Assembly: GCF_014652335.1 (NCBI RefSeq)
Contig: NZ_BMYP01000018.1
Location: 1 to 58,778 of the forward strand
Length of the DNA stretch: 58,778 nucleotides
Direction: 5' to 3'
DNA from: Vogesella fluminis
GTDB taxonomy: Bacteria > Pseudomonadota > Gammaproteobacteria > Burkholderiales > Chromobacteriaceae
Within the stretch, counting starts at the first letter, position 1. Each line of letters opens with the position of its first letter. Positions 33,642 through 42,337 of this stretch are shown piece after piece. The position numbers were made by a program, and so were the translations under genes. Below the pieces are notes generated by a model. The model did no database searches, had not been told where the DNA came from, and worked only from the letters and a program-made list of their open reading frames with translations.

Positions 33642-34340
33642 TCAGGCGAGGCGGCGGGTGGCCATCAGGTAATTGACGTCGGTGTCGTCATTGAGACTGT
33701 AGACGCGGGTCAGCGGGTTGTAGCCGATGCCGGCCAGCGTCTCCACGCCCAGCCCGGCGTTGCGCGCCATGCGCGACAGCTCCGACGGCTTGAGGAAGCG
33801 TGCGTACTCATGCGTGCCTTTCGGCAGCATGTTCAGCACGTACTCGGCGCCCAGCACCGCCAGCAGGTAGGATTTTGCATTGCGGTTGAGGGTGGAGAAG
33901 AACACCCAGCCGCCCGGCTTCACCAGCTGCGCGCAGGCGCGCACGATGCTTTGCGGATCGGGCACGTGCTCCAGCATCTCCATGCAGGTCACCACGTCGA
34001 AGCTGGCCGGCGCCTCGACGGCGAGGTCTTCCACCGCGACACAGCGGTAGTTGACGCTGACGCCGGACTCCAGGCTGTGCAGTTGTGCCACTTTCAGCGA
34101 TTTCTTGGCGAGGTCGATGCCGGTGACGCTGGCCTCGTAGTGGGCCATGCTTTCCGACAGGATGCCGCCGCCGCAGCCGACATCCAGCACCGCCTTGCCG
34201 GCCAGCGCCGCGTGCTGGTCGATGAAGTCCAGGCGCAGCGGGTTGATTTCATGCAGCGGCTTGAACTCGCTGTCCATGTCCCACCACTTGTGGGCGATCT
34301 GGCTGAATTTGTCGAGTTCCTGTTCGTCAACGTTGCTCAT
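33642..34340 (-). CDS. ubiG: Ubiquinone biosynthesis O-methyltransferase
   Basis: A 232-residue SAM-dependent methyltransferase for both O-methylation steps of ubiquinone. It has [20 protein letters not shown] at the N-terminus, the SAM motif [16 protein letters not shown] (about 50-65) and [11 protein letters not shown] (about 115-125). The start is 9 bases behind the stop of the deaminase gene, so they share a transcript. Confidence 0.96.
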   Translation of the reverse strand: MSNVDEQELDKFSQIAHKWWDMDSEFKPLHEINPLRLDFIDQHAALAGKAVLDVGCGGGILSESMAHYEASVTGIDLAKKSLKVAQLHSLESGVSVNYRCVAVEDLAVEAPASFDVVTCMEMLEHVPDPQSIVRACAQLVKPGGWVFFSTLNRNAKSYLLAVLGAEYVLNMLPKGTHEYARFLKPSELSRMARNAGLGVETLAGIGYNPLTRVYSLNDDTDVNYLMATRRLA

Positions 34341-34349
34341 GCTGATTCC

Positions 34350-35669
34350 TTAGTTATCGAGAATGCGGACGCGCCAGCTGTCGGCGCGGGCTTTCAGTTC
34401 TGCTTCGTCCAGTGTGGTCAGCTTGCGCTCGCGCAGGACATTGCGACCATTGACCCACACGTGGCTGACCTGCTCGCGACCGGCGGCGTAGACGATGTGC
34501 GAGATCGGGTCGAAGTTGGGGCTGGTCTCGATCTGGGCCAGATCGACGGCGATCAGGTCGGCCTGCTTGCCGACGGCGATGCTGCCGACCTTGTGCTCGA
34601 TGCCCAGCGCGCGGGCGCCGTGCAGCGTCGCCATGCGGATGGCCGTGGCGGCCGGCACTGCGGTCGGGTCCAGGGTGCCGACCTTGGCCAGCAGCGCGCC
34701 CATGCGGGTTTCGGACAGCATGTCCAGCTTGTTGTTGGATGCCGCGCCGTCGGTGCCGATGCCGACGTTGACGCCGGCGGCCAGCAGTTTCTGCACTGGC
34801 GCAATGCCGGAGGCGAGCTTCATGTTGGAGGTCGGGTTGTGCGCGATGGACACGCCGTGTCTGGCCACCAGTGCGATTTCGGCATCGGTGAGGTGCACCA
34901 TGTGCGCGGCGATCAGGCGCGGCGACAGCAGGCCGAGATTGGCCAGGCGCGCCAGTGGGCGCTGCTGATGCTGCTCGATGCCGCTGTTCACCTCGTCCAT
35001 CGTCTCGTGGATGTGGCAGTGGATCAGCATGTCCTGCTGCTCGGCCAGGGTAATCACCTTGCGGAAGGTGTCGTCGGCCACGGTGTACGGCGCGTGCGGT
35101 GCCAGGGTGAAGGTCACCAGCTCCTCGCCGAGGAACTGGCTGCGCTCGGCCATCGCCTTGCTGATGTAGTCGTCGGCGTTCTGGCCGTAGACGGTGGGGA
35201 ATTCCAGGATCGAGCAGCCGACAAAGGTGCGCATGCCGGCGGCCAGCGCGGCGCGCGCCATCGCGGCATGGAAGAAGTACATGTCGTTGATGGTGGTGGT
35301 GCCGCTGCGGAACATCTCGCCCATCGCCAGCAGCGCGCCGTCGAACACGAAGGCGTTGCTGACGTGTTTGCCCTCTGCCGGCCAGATGTGGTTCTGCAGC
35401 CAGTCCATCAGCGCCTTGTCGTCGGCCATGCCGCGCAGCAGCGTCATCGCCGAGTGGCCGTGCAGGTTGACGAGGCCGGGCATCAGCACGTGGTTGTCGA
35501 GGTTCAGGTATGTGCCGGCACTGACACCGGCAGCTTCTTCCGGCGCCAGAATGGCAACAATGCGGCCATCGCTGATCGCCAGCGAATGGTTATCGAGAAT
35601 GACACCATCTTGTTCTACTGTAATAATCCAGCGTGCGGTAATGAGCTGGTCGTAATGACGATTCGGCAT
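34350..35669 (-). CDS. mtaD: 5'-methylthioadenosine / S-adenosylhomocysteine deaminase
   Basis: A 439-residue amidohydrolase of the TrzA/MtaD group that deaminates MTA and SAH to inosine derivatives, clearing the product of SAM-dependent methylation. The metal site is in LHGHSAMTLLRG, HCHIHET, the histidine in AAHMVHL and GTDGAASNN. The ATG at 35669 fits the family start; a longer frame upstream is unrelated sequence. Being in operon with ubiG, which produces SAH, makes functional sense. Confidence 0.9.
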   Translation of the reverse strand: MPNRHYDQLITARWIITVEQDGVILDNHSLAISDGRIVAILAPEEAAGVSAGTYLNLDNHVLMPGLVNLHGHSAMTLLRGMADDKALMDWLQNHIWPAEGKHVSNAFVFDGALLAMGEMFRSGTTTINDMYFFHAAMARAALAAGMRTFVGCSILEFPTVYGQNADDYISKAMAERSQFLGEELVTFTLAPHAPYTVADDTFRKVITLAEQQDMLIHCHIHETMDEVNSGIEQHQQRPLARLANLGLLSPRLIAAHMVHLTDAEIALVARHGVSIAHNPTSNMKLASGIAPVQKLLAAGVNVGIGTDGAASNNKLDMLSETRMGALLAKVGTLDPTAVPAATAIRMATLHGARALGIEHKVGSIAVGKQADLIAVDLAQIETSPNFDPISHIVYAAGREQVSHVWVNGRNVLRERKLTTLDEAELKARADSWRVRILDN

Positions 35670-35986
35670 TGGCGTGTGGCCCTGTAGGTGATTGCCGGCG
35701 ATTGTAGGCAGTGCCGTGCGCTTTCGACAACCCGCCTGCGGCTGCCGCAGGTGATAAACACGACGCCGGGTGCGTGTTGCGCTTTGTAATTGCAGTCGCC
35801 GTACGGCTGGGACACAATGATTCCCCAAGCCGATTGTAGCGCAGGCGCATGAGCGGAATGTCATGGTGTGGGCACCGCCAGCCTGCAAGCACCTGTCCGT
35901 GGTGAATGGCAACCGAACCGGCTTGGTAACCGCCAGGCTTTATCCCAGAAATAAAATAATGTGGCAGCCCCGCGGCAACCCGATAT
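35670..35986. other. 317-bp divergent intergenic region
   Basis: Lies between mtaD (minus) and the GGDEF-EAL gene (plus). It has one small hairpin (CCTGCGG / CCGCAGG, 35732-35748) and an AT-rich stretch before the plus-strand start. No promoter could be assigned with confidence. Confidence 0.4.
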
Positions 35987-38806
35987 ATGACAAAACAAGC
36001 AGAGACGTTCGATTACTCCCAGCCCGGCGGCAGATTGTCGCTGCGTCAGGCATTCCTGATTGCCGTCGTGCTCGGCCTGCTGTTTCCCGCCCTGCTGATC
36101 AGCTTCCTCAGTTTCAACCTGCAGCGCGACAAGATGGAGACGCAACTGGCCGTCGACCAGAACCGGCTGCTGGAAATCGTGGCGCTGGGGATGCAGGAGC
36201 CGCTGTGGAACCTCAGCCGTCAGGCCGGTGCACCGCTGGTATCGTCGGTGATGGACGATGAACGCATCATTTCGGTCCGCGTTTCCGATACCCAGTCCAA
36301 TACCATCTTCCTGTCCGCGCTGCGCAGCGAACGCCGTATCGGCGGCGTGGCCTTCGTGCAGAAACCGGTGGTCTATCGCGGCGAGGAAATCGGCCAGGTC
36401 AACATCGAGTTCGACACCGAGCATCTGGGCATCGCCCAGAAAAACCAGCTGAAAGACCTGCTGCTGATCGTGGTGGCGCAGCTGTTGCTGTCCATCGTGC
36501 TGATCATGAGCATCCTCAACTCGCGCTTCCTGACGCCGATCCGGCAGCTGTCGGAGCAGGCCACGCAGTTGGCCGCACTGAAGCTGGAGCAGCCGTTCCT
36601 GTGGGGACGCCAGGACGAGATCGGCACCGTCGGCAAGCACCTGGAGTGGATGCGTGCCGAGTTGAAGCGGCTGATCGACGAGCTGAAGACCAAGACGCTG
36701 GCGCTGGAGGCGGACATCGAACGCCGCCGCGAGGTGGAAGACGCGCTGCGCCGCTCCGAAAACAAGTACCGCGAGTTGTTCTGGTCCAATCTGGACGGTA
36801 TCGTGATCAGCTCGCTGGAAGGACAGGTGCTTGATGCCAACCCGGCCTTTCTCAGCCTGATCGGCTACAGCCTCGACCAGCTCAAGCTGCAGAACTTCTG
36901 GCAGGTGGTGTCCGACAACAGCGAGACGGTGGAGCGCTACAACCTCGACAACAAGGTGATGCGCTTCGGCTTCTGCGACGAGTTCGAGGTCGAGTACATC
37001 AACCGCCTCGGCAGCGCCATCCCGGTCAGCGTCAAGACGGTGGCGATGCGCGATGCCGATGGCCGCATCACCGCGGTGTGGCGCATGGTGCGCGACATCT
37101 CCGAGCGCCGTGCGGCGGAAGAGCGCATGCAGCTGGCGGCCAAGGTGTTCGAGAACACTGCCGAGGGCATCATGATCACCGATGCCCAGGTCTGCATCCG
37201 CAGCGTCAACCGTGCCTTTACCGAGATTACCGGCTTCAGCCAGGATGAAGTGCTGGGCCAGCTGCCGACGGTGCTCAGCTCCGGTCGCCACAACAAGGAG
37301 TTCTACGACACTCTGTGGGCGGTGCTCAACGAGCAGGGGCAGTGGCAGGGCGAGGTATGGAACCGCCGCAAGAACGGCGAAGTGTATCCGGAATGGCTGG
37401 CGATCAATGCCGTCAGGAGTCCGGCCGGTGAAGTGACGCATTACGTGGCGATTTTCAGCGACCAGTCGGAGCGCAAGGCCGCCGACGAGCGCATCCAGTT
37501 CCTCGCCCACTTCGACGTGCTCACCGGCCTGCCCAACCGGGGCCACCTGCAGGACCGTGCGCTGCTGGCGATCCAGAACGCCTCCCACGACAACGGCAAG
37601 CTTGGCGTACTGCTGCTCGACCTCGACCGCTTCAAGACCATCAACGAATCGCTGGGCCACGCCGCCGGCGACATCCTGCTGAAGATCGCTTCCGAGCGCA
37701 TCCGCCGCGTGCTGGGGGCCGGGGAGGTGGTGGCACGGCAGGGCGGTGACGAGTTCCTGGTGCTGCTGCCGCTGATCAACGATGCCGCCGACGCGGTGCA
37801 TGTGGCGGAGCGCATCCTCGCCGAATTCGCCGCGCCGATCGACGTCTACAGCCACTCGCTGGCGATCACCGCCAGTATCGGCATCAGCCTGTTCCCGGAC
37901 GATGGCCGCGATTTCGACACCCTGGTGCGCAATGCCGACGCGGCGATGTATCACGCCAAGTCCAGCGGCCGCAACAACTACAAGTTCTACACCGCCGACC
38001 TCAACGCCCGTGCACGCGAGATCCTGGCCATCGAAAGCCAGCTGCGCCATGCTGTCGACCGCCGCGAGTTCGTGCTGCATTACCAGCCGCAGGTGGAGAT
38101 GTGCAGCGGCAACATCATCGGTGCCGAGGCGCTGATCCGTTGGAACCACCCGACGCTGGGACTGCTGGGGCCGGTGCATTTCATCGACGTCGCCGAGGAA
38201 CGCGGCCATATCGTGCAGATCGGCAACTGGGTGATCCGCGAAGCCTGCCGCCAGATCGCGGAATGGCATGCCAAGGGTCTGCCGTTGATGACGGTGGGGG
38301 TCAACCTGTCGGCGCTGCAGTTCCGGCACCAGGATCTGGTCGGCCTGCTGCGCGATGCGCTGGCCGAGTACCGTTTGCCGGGCAGCTGCCTCGACGTGGA
38401 AGTGACCGAGAGCGTGATCATGGATGACATGGAATCGACGGTGCAGACCATTCATGCCATCCAGGCGATGGGCATCCGCATGTCGATCGACGACTTCGGC
38501 ACCGGCTATTCCAGCCTTGCCTACCTCAAGCGCTTCAAGGCCGACAAGCTGAAGATCGACCGCTCTTTCGTGCGCGACATTCCGGGCGACCAGGACGACA
38601 GCGCGATTACCCGCGCCATCATCAACATGTCGAAAAACCTCAACATGCAGGTGGTGGCGGAAGGGGTGGAAACGGTGGAGCAGTGGCAGTTCCTGGCACA
38701 GGAAGGCTGCCACCAGGTGCAGGGCTACCTGCTGTCCAGGCCGCTATCGGCCGAGGCGGTGGAACCGCTGCTGCGGCAGAGATGCCTGTTGCCGCAACTG
38801 GAGTAA
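35987..38806 (+). CDS. Membrane PAS-GGDEF-EAL cyclic-di-GMP signalling protein
   Basis: A 939-residue protein. Two membrane segments (about residues 22-42 and 155-178) flank a periplasmic sensor region; a HAMP-like linker and coiled coil follow (about 180-255), then two PAS domains (about 260-380 and 385-500). The GGDEF domain has RQGGDEFLVLL (about 585) and no RxxD inhibitory site before it. The EAL domain has GAEALIRWNHP and DDFGTGYSSL with the catalytic residues intact. It can in principle make and break c-di-GMP. It is monocistronic, with a terminator behind. Confidence 0.95.
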   Translation: MTKQAETFDYSQPGGRLSLRQAFLIAVVLGLLFPALLISFLSFNLQRDKMETQLAVDQNRLLEIVALGMQEPLWNLSRQAGAPLVSSVMDDERIISVRVSDTQSNTIFLSALRSERRIGGVAFVQKPVVYRGEEIGQVNIEFDTEHLGIAQKNQLKDLLLIVVAQLLLSIVLIMSILNSRFLTPIRQLSEQATQLAALKLEQPFLWGRQDEIGTVGKHLEWMRAELKRLIDELKTKTLALEADIERRREVEDALRRSENKYRELFWSNLDGIVISSLEGQVLDANPAFLSLIGYSLDQLKLQNFWQVVSDNSETVERYNLDNKVMRFGFCDEFEVEYINRLGSAIPVSVKTVAMRDADGRITAVWRMVRDISERRAAEERMQLAAKVFENTAEGIMITDAQVCIRSVNRAFTEITGFSQDEVLGQLPTVLSSGRHNKEFYDTLWAVLNEQGQWQGEVWNRRKNGEVYPEWLAINAVRSPAGEVTHYVAIFSDQSERKAADERIQFLAHFDVLTGLPNRGHLQDRALLAIQNASHDNGKLGVLLLDLDRFKTINESLGHAAGDILLKIASERIRRVLGAGEVVARQGGDEFLVLLPLINDAADAVHVAERILAEFAAPIDVYSHSLAITASIGISLFPDDGRDFDTLVRNADAAMYHAKSSGRNNYKFYTADLNARAREILAIESQLRHAVDRREFVLHYQPQVEMCSGNIIGAEALIRWNHPTLGLLGPVHFIDVAEERGHIVQIGNWVIREACRQIAEWHAKGLPLMTVGVNLSALQFRHQDLVGLLRDALAEYRLPGSCLDVEVTESVIMDDMESTVQTIHAIQAMGIRMSIDDFGTGYSSLAYLKRFKADKLKIDRSFVRDIPGDQDDSAITRAIINMSKNLNMQVVAEGVETVEQWQFLAQEGCHQVQGYLLSRPLSAEAVEPLLRQRCLLPQLE

Positions 38807-38835
38807 ACGGCGACGGTTTGCCCCGTTTCGCCGTC

Positions 38836-38866
38836 ACGCCACGGGTCTGTCCTGTGGCGTTTTTTG
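38836..38866 (+). terminator. Terminator of the GGDEF-EAL gene
   Basis: ACGCCAC / GTGGCGT arms with an 11-base loop, then six T residues. Confidence 0.85.
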
Positions 38867-38972
38867 CGGCCGCTTGTTGCGGCGCAGCTTGCCGGCGCTG
38901 ACGGGCAGGAGTAGCCTGAAGTCCGGTCGTGCATGGGTACGACCCGTTGCCAAGCCCTGGAGAAACTGCCCG

Positions 38973-39080
38973 ATGAAGCGCAATGCTTGCCCGCTGCGGG
39001 CTGCCGCCCTGTCCGGCTGCCTGACGGAACACTGGTATACCCTCGACATCGTACTCGCCTGCGACTTCCCACGCGCCTGA
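38973..39080 (+). CDS. tnaC: TnaC-type tryptophanase leader peptide
   Basis: A 35-codon open frame with a GGAG site 11 bases upstream, 155 bases ahead of the tryptophanase gene. Its end, HWYTLDIVLACDFPRA then TGA, carries tryptophan, aspartate 4 residues later and proline 12 residues later. That is exactly the spacing of Trp12, Asp16 and Pro24 in E. coli TnaC, which stalls the ribosome with tryptophan. Two extra residues follow the proline; extra residues after the proline also occur in Proteus-type leaders. A C-rich, G-poor stretch follows (39093-39121), suited for Rho loading. Confidence 0.75.
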   Translation: MKRNACPLRAAALSGCLTEHWYTLDIVLACDFPRA

Positions 39081-39205
39081 TGCCTGCCGCAGCCGTCCGG
39101 CTGCCCCTGCTTTCCCTTTTCTACAATTGAATTGACGCCTGTGGCCACCGTTGCCACGCCTCTGCCTGTGCGCTTTGCGCCCGGCAGCACGCCGGCGTGC
39201 GCCTG

Positions 39206-39217
39206 AAGGTTGGCCGC
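39206..39217 (-). repeat. Dispersed 12-mer motif just upstream of tnaA
   Basis: Exact copy (AAGGTTGGCCGC on the plus strand) ending 19 bases before the tnaA start codon, next to its ribosome binding site. Confidence 0.85.
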
Positions 39218-39235
39218 AAGGCAAGGAGCATCAAC

Positions 39236-40624
39236 ATGGCACGACGCATTCCCGAACCGTTCCGCATCAAGATGGTAGAGCCGATCAGGCAGACCACCCC
39301 CGAATACCGCCGCGAGGCGCTGGAAGCTGCCGGCTGGAACCCGTTCCTGCTGCGTGGCGAGGATGTCTACATCGATCTCTTGACCGACAGCGGCACCGGC
39401 GCCATGTCCGACCGGCAGTGGGCCGGCATCATGACCGGCGACGAGGCCTATGCCGGCAGCCGCAACTACTACCAGCTGGCCGATACCGTAAAAGAGGTGT
39501 TCGGCTACCGGCACACGCTGCCGACCCACCAGGGCCGTGGTGCCGAGCAGATCCTGTTTCCGGAGCTGGTCAAGCGCTGCCAGGGGACGCAGCCGGTGTT
39601 CCTGTCCAACTACCACTTCGACACCACCAAGGCCCACGTCGAGATCGCCGGCGCCCGCGCCATCAACGTGCTGACGCCGCAGGCGCTGGATACCACCACG
39701 CCGTATGACTGGAAGGGTGATTTCGACCTGCCAGGGTTGGCCGCAACCATCGCGGAAGTCGGTGCGGCCAACGTTGCCGGCCTGATCATCACCGTCACCT
39801 GCAACAGCGCTGGCGGCCAGCCGGTGAGCATGCAGTCGATACGCGAATCGGCCGCGCTCGCACGCCGCCACGGCATCCCGGTGATCATCGACGCTGCACG
39901 CTTTGCCGAGAATGCCTGGTTCATCCAGCAGCGCGACCCGGACTACGCCGGCGTGCCGGTGCCGGCTATCGTGCGCGAGATGTTCGGCCACGGTGACATG
40001 TTCACCATGTCGGCCAAGAAGGATGCGCTGGTCAACATCGGCGGCCTGTGCTGCTTCAAAGACGATGAAGACCTGTTCCGCAGCGTACAGGTGCGCTGCG
40101 TGGCGATGGAGGGCTTCATCACCTACGGCGGCCTCGCCGGCCGCGACATGGCGGCGCTGGCCATCGGCCTGCGGGAAGGCATGGATGAGGGCTATCTCGC
40201 CTACCGCATCGGCCAGGTCGCCTACCTGGGTGAAAGGTTGGCCGCAGGCGGCATCCCGATCCAGACCCCTACCGGCGGCCATGCGGTGTTCGTGGATGCG
40301 AGGAAGCTGCTGCCGCACCTCCCGGCGGCGCAATTCCCGGCACATGCGCTGGCCTGCGAGCTGTACCTGGAGGGCGGCATCCGCGGTGTGGAAATCGGCT
40401 CGCTGCTGCTGGGGCGCAATCCGGTTACCGGTGAACAGGAGCCGTCGCCGTTCGAGCTGTTGCGGCTGACCATCCCGCGCCGCGTGTATACCAATGACCA
40501 CATGGACTACATTGCCGACTGCCTGATCGACATCAGACAGCGCGCCGCCGGCATCAGCGGTCTGGCTTTTGACTACGAGCCGCCGCTGCTGCGCCACTTT
40601 ACCGCGCGCCTGATGCCGGTTTAA
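39236..40624 (+). CDS. tnaA: Tryptophanase
   Basis: A 462-residue PLP enzyme cleaving tryptophan to indole, pyruvate and ammonia. The PLP lysine is in [13 protein letters not shown] (about residue 260). [13 protein letters not shown] and [15 protein letters not shown] are shared by the beta-eliminating lyases. [10 protein letters not shown] and [14 protein letters not shown] match tryptophanase; tyrosine phenol-lyase has TTTRYH and RSMERG at these places. The ATG at 39236 has an AAGGAG site. It is preceded by a TnaC-like leader, so induction by tryptophan is expected. Confidence 0.94.
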   Translation: MARRIPEPFRIKMVEPIRQTTPEYRREALEAAGWNPFLLRGEDVYIDLLTDSGTGAMSDRQWAGIMTGDEAYAGSRNYYQLADTVKEVFGYRHTLPTHQGRGAEQILFPELVKRCQGTQPVFLSNYHFDTTKAHVEIAGARAINVLTPQALDTTTPYDWKGDFDLPGLAATIAEVGAANVAGLIITVTCNSAGGQPVSMQSIRESAALARRHGIPVIIDAARFAENAWFIQQRDPDYAGVPVPAIVREMFGHGDMFTMSAKKDALVNIGGLCCFKDDEDLFRSVQVRCVAMEGFITYGGLAGRDMAALAIGLREGMDEGYLAYRIGQVAYLGERLAAGGIPIQTPTGGHAVFVDARKLLPHLPAAQFPAHALACELYLEGGIRGVEIGSLLLGRNPVTGEQEPSPFELLRLTIPRRVYTNDHMDYIADCLIDIRQRAAGISGLAFDYEPPLLRHFTARLMPV

Positions 40625-40640
40625 ACCGGCATCACCGCAA

Positions 40641-40687
40641 ACGGACGAGCATGGCACCCGTTATGGGGTGCGGCTTGTCCGTTTTTT
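40641..40687 (+). terminator. Terminator of tnaA
   Basis: Long hairpin (ACGGAC ... GTCCGT, with inner GCACCC / GGGTGC) followed by six T residues, shortly after the stop. Confidence 0.85.
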
Positions 40688-40742
40688 CCGGCGGGTAATG
40701 CGGCAAGACAACTGGAATCTTTTTGTGGCAAAACAGTCTACC

Positions 40743-40825
40743 GGCCCTGGGTCTGTTGACCCTGGGCTTGAATAACTGAAGCCGATGCCCGTGCGGGGCC
40801 GCTCCGGCACCGTTGCGGCATTGTC
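40743..40825 (+). promoter_or_regulatory. Structured 5' leader, riboswitch candidate
   Basis: Upstream of the ion transporter gene. GGCCC (40743) can pair with GGGCC (40796-40800), closing a junction with a GGGTC-TGTT-GACCC hairpin and a GGCTT / AAGCC hairpin whose loop is GAATAACTG. A GCCGC / GCGGC hairpin then precedes the GAGGAG ribosome site. Such compact structures before sodium/proton or lithium transporters are known riboswitch classes (nhaA-I and similar). The class is a guess. Confidence 0.5.
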
Positions 40826-40842
40826 TGCCAAGAGGAGAGTAA

Positions 40843-42237
40843 ATGTCCCGTCTGATTGCCTTGTTGCTGCTGTGCGGCACGCCGTTGCTGGCTCATGCCG
40901 CAGCACTGGATGGCGCCAGCCTGAGCCTGCTGTGGGGTGTCCCGTTCGCCGGCATTCTGCTGTCGATTGCCTTGTTTCCTGTCGTGGCGCCGGAGTTCTG
41001 GCACCATCACTTCGGCAAGATCACCGCCGGCTGGACCGTGTTGTTCCTGTTGCCCTTTACGCTGGGCTTTGGTGGCGCCACTGCGGCCGGGCTGGTGGTA
41101 CACGCGATGCTGGCCGAGTTCATCCCTTTCGTGGTGCTGCTGTTTGCACTGTACACGGTGTCCGGCGGCATTCTGGTGGCGGGCAACCTGCACGGCTCGC
41201 CGGTGCTGAATACCGGCCTGCTGGCGCTCGGAACGGTGCTGGCCTCGGTCATGGGGACCACCGGGGCGGCGATGCTGCTGATCCGGCCGCTGATCAAGGC
41301 CAACGACAACCGTCGCCACAACATTCACGTAATAGTCTTTTTCATCTTTCTGGTGGCGAATATCGGCGGCGGCCTGACGCCGCTGGGCGACCCGCCGCTG
41401 TTCCTCGGCTTTCTGAAGGGCGTCAGTTTCGGCTGGACCCTGCAGGCGATGGCACTGCCGGTATTGCTGATGGCGGTGGCCTTGCTGCTGGTTTTTTATG
41501 CGATCGACAGCTACCTGTTCCAGAAAGAAGGTGTGCTGCCCCGTGACCGGACGCCGGATTCACCAGTCCGGATCAGCGGCCTGCAGAACCTGCCGCTGCT
41601 GGCGGCGGTGATCGGCGCGGTGCTGCTGTCCGGTATCTGGAAGCCGGACGTGGTGTTCGACATCATGGGCACGCCGGTGGCGCTGCAGAACCTGGTGCGC
41701 GACCTGCTGCTGCTGGGTATCGCTGGGCTGTCGCTGTGGCTGACGCCGAAAGCCATCCGCGAGGGCAACGAGTTCAACTGGGACCCGATGCTGGAAGTGG
41801 GCAAGCTGTTCGCCGGCATCTTCATTACCATCGGGCCGGTGCTGGCGGTGTTGCAGGCCGGTGAGCAGGGGGCGCTGGCTGCCCTGGTACGGCTGGTGAC
41901 CACGCCGCAAGGCACACCGGACAATGTGATGTATTTCTGGCTGACCGGTATCCTGTCCAGTTTTCTTGATAACGCGCCGACCTATCTGGTGTTCTTCAAT
42001 CTGGCGTCGGGCGATGCGGCCACGCTGATGGGGCCGCTGGCGCCGACGCTGCTGGCGATCTCGATGGGCGCCGTGTTCATGGGCGCGTGCACCTATATCG
42101 GCAATGCGCCGAACTTCATGGTCAAGGCCATCGCCCAGCAGCGCGGCATCGCGATGCCCGGCTTCTTCGGCTACATGGCCTGGTCGTTCGGCATCCTGCT
42201 GCCGCTGTTCCTGCTGCTGCCGCTGATCATGCTATAA
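40843..42237 (+). CDS. Sodium:proton antiporter-like protein, UIT6 / ion transporter superfamily
   Basis: A 464-residue membrane protein with a cleavable-looking N-terminus (LLLLCGTPLLAHAA) and about 11-12 membrane segments. It carries GGGLTPLGDPPLFLGFL (about 180) and SSFLDNAPTYLVFFNLASGD (about 370-390), the paired signature loops of NhaD/UIT6-type ion transporters, and ACTYIGNAPNFMVK near the end. It probably exchanges sodium or lithium for protons. A good GAGGAG site precedes the ATG, and a structured leader lies upstream. Confidence 0.88.
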   Translation: MSRLIALLLLCGTPLLAHAAALDGASLSLLWGVPFAGILLSIALFPVVAPEFWHHHFGKITAGWTVLFLLPFTLGFGGATAAGLVVHAMLAEFIPFVVLLFALYTVSGGILVAGNLHGSPVLNTGLLALGTVLASVMGTTGAAMLLIRPLIKANDNRRHNIHVIVFFIFLVANIGGGLTPLGDPPLFLGFLKGVSFGWTLQAMALPVLLMAVALLLVFYAIDSYLFQKEGVLPRDRTPDSPVRISGLQNLPLLAAVIGAVLLSGIWKPDVVFDIMGTPVALQNLVRDLLLLGIAGLSLWLTPKAIREGNEFNWDPMLEVGKLFAGIFITIGPVLAVLQAGEQGALAALVRLVTTPQGTPDNVMYFWLTGILSSFLDNAPTYLVFFNLASGDAATLMGPLAPTLLAISMGAVFMGACTYIGNAPNFMVKAIAQQRGIAMPGFFGYMAWSFGILLPLFLLLPLIML

Positions 42238-42258
42238 GCCCTTGGCTGCCGGCATCCG

Positions 42259-42284
42259 GGCTGCCCGTTGTGGCAGCCTTTTTT
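42259..42284 (+). terminator. Terminator of the antiporter gene
   Basis: GGCTGCC / GGCAGCC arms followed by TTTTTT, 21 bases after the stop. Confidence 0.88.
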
Positions 42285-42337
42285 GCCTGAAATCCGGTAT
42301 CCTTGCCGCTTTCCCGAATTTCTCGCGCCTTACCATC

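Noticed and set aside
35861-38713. A very long open frame antisense to the GGDEF-EAL gene
   Set aside because: It mirrors the codon bias of the real gene on the other strand, is rich in His/Gln/Val/Ala/Arg without domain motifs, and has no ribosome site. The same holds for long antisense frames over the 73-1512, asmA, NSS transporter, ubiG-mtaD, tnaA, dnaK and guaA genes.
39236-40624. Tyrosine phenol-lyase instead of tryptophanase
   Set aside because: The discriminating segments ([24 protein letters not shown]) follow tryptophanase, and a TnaC-like leader precedes the gene.
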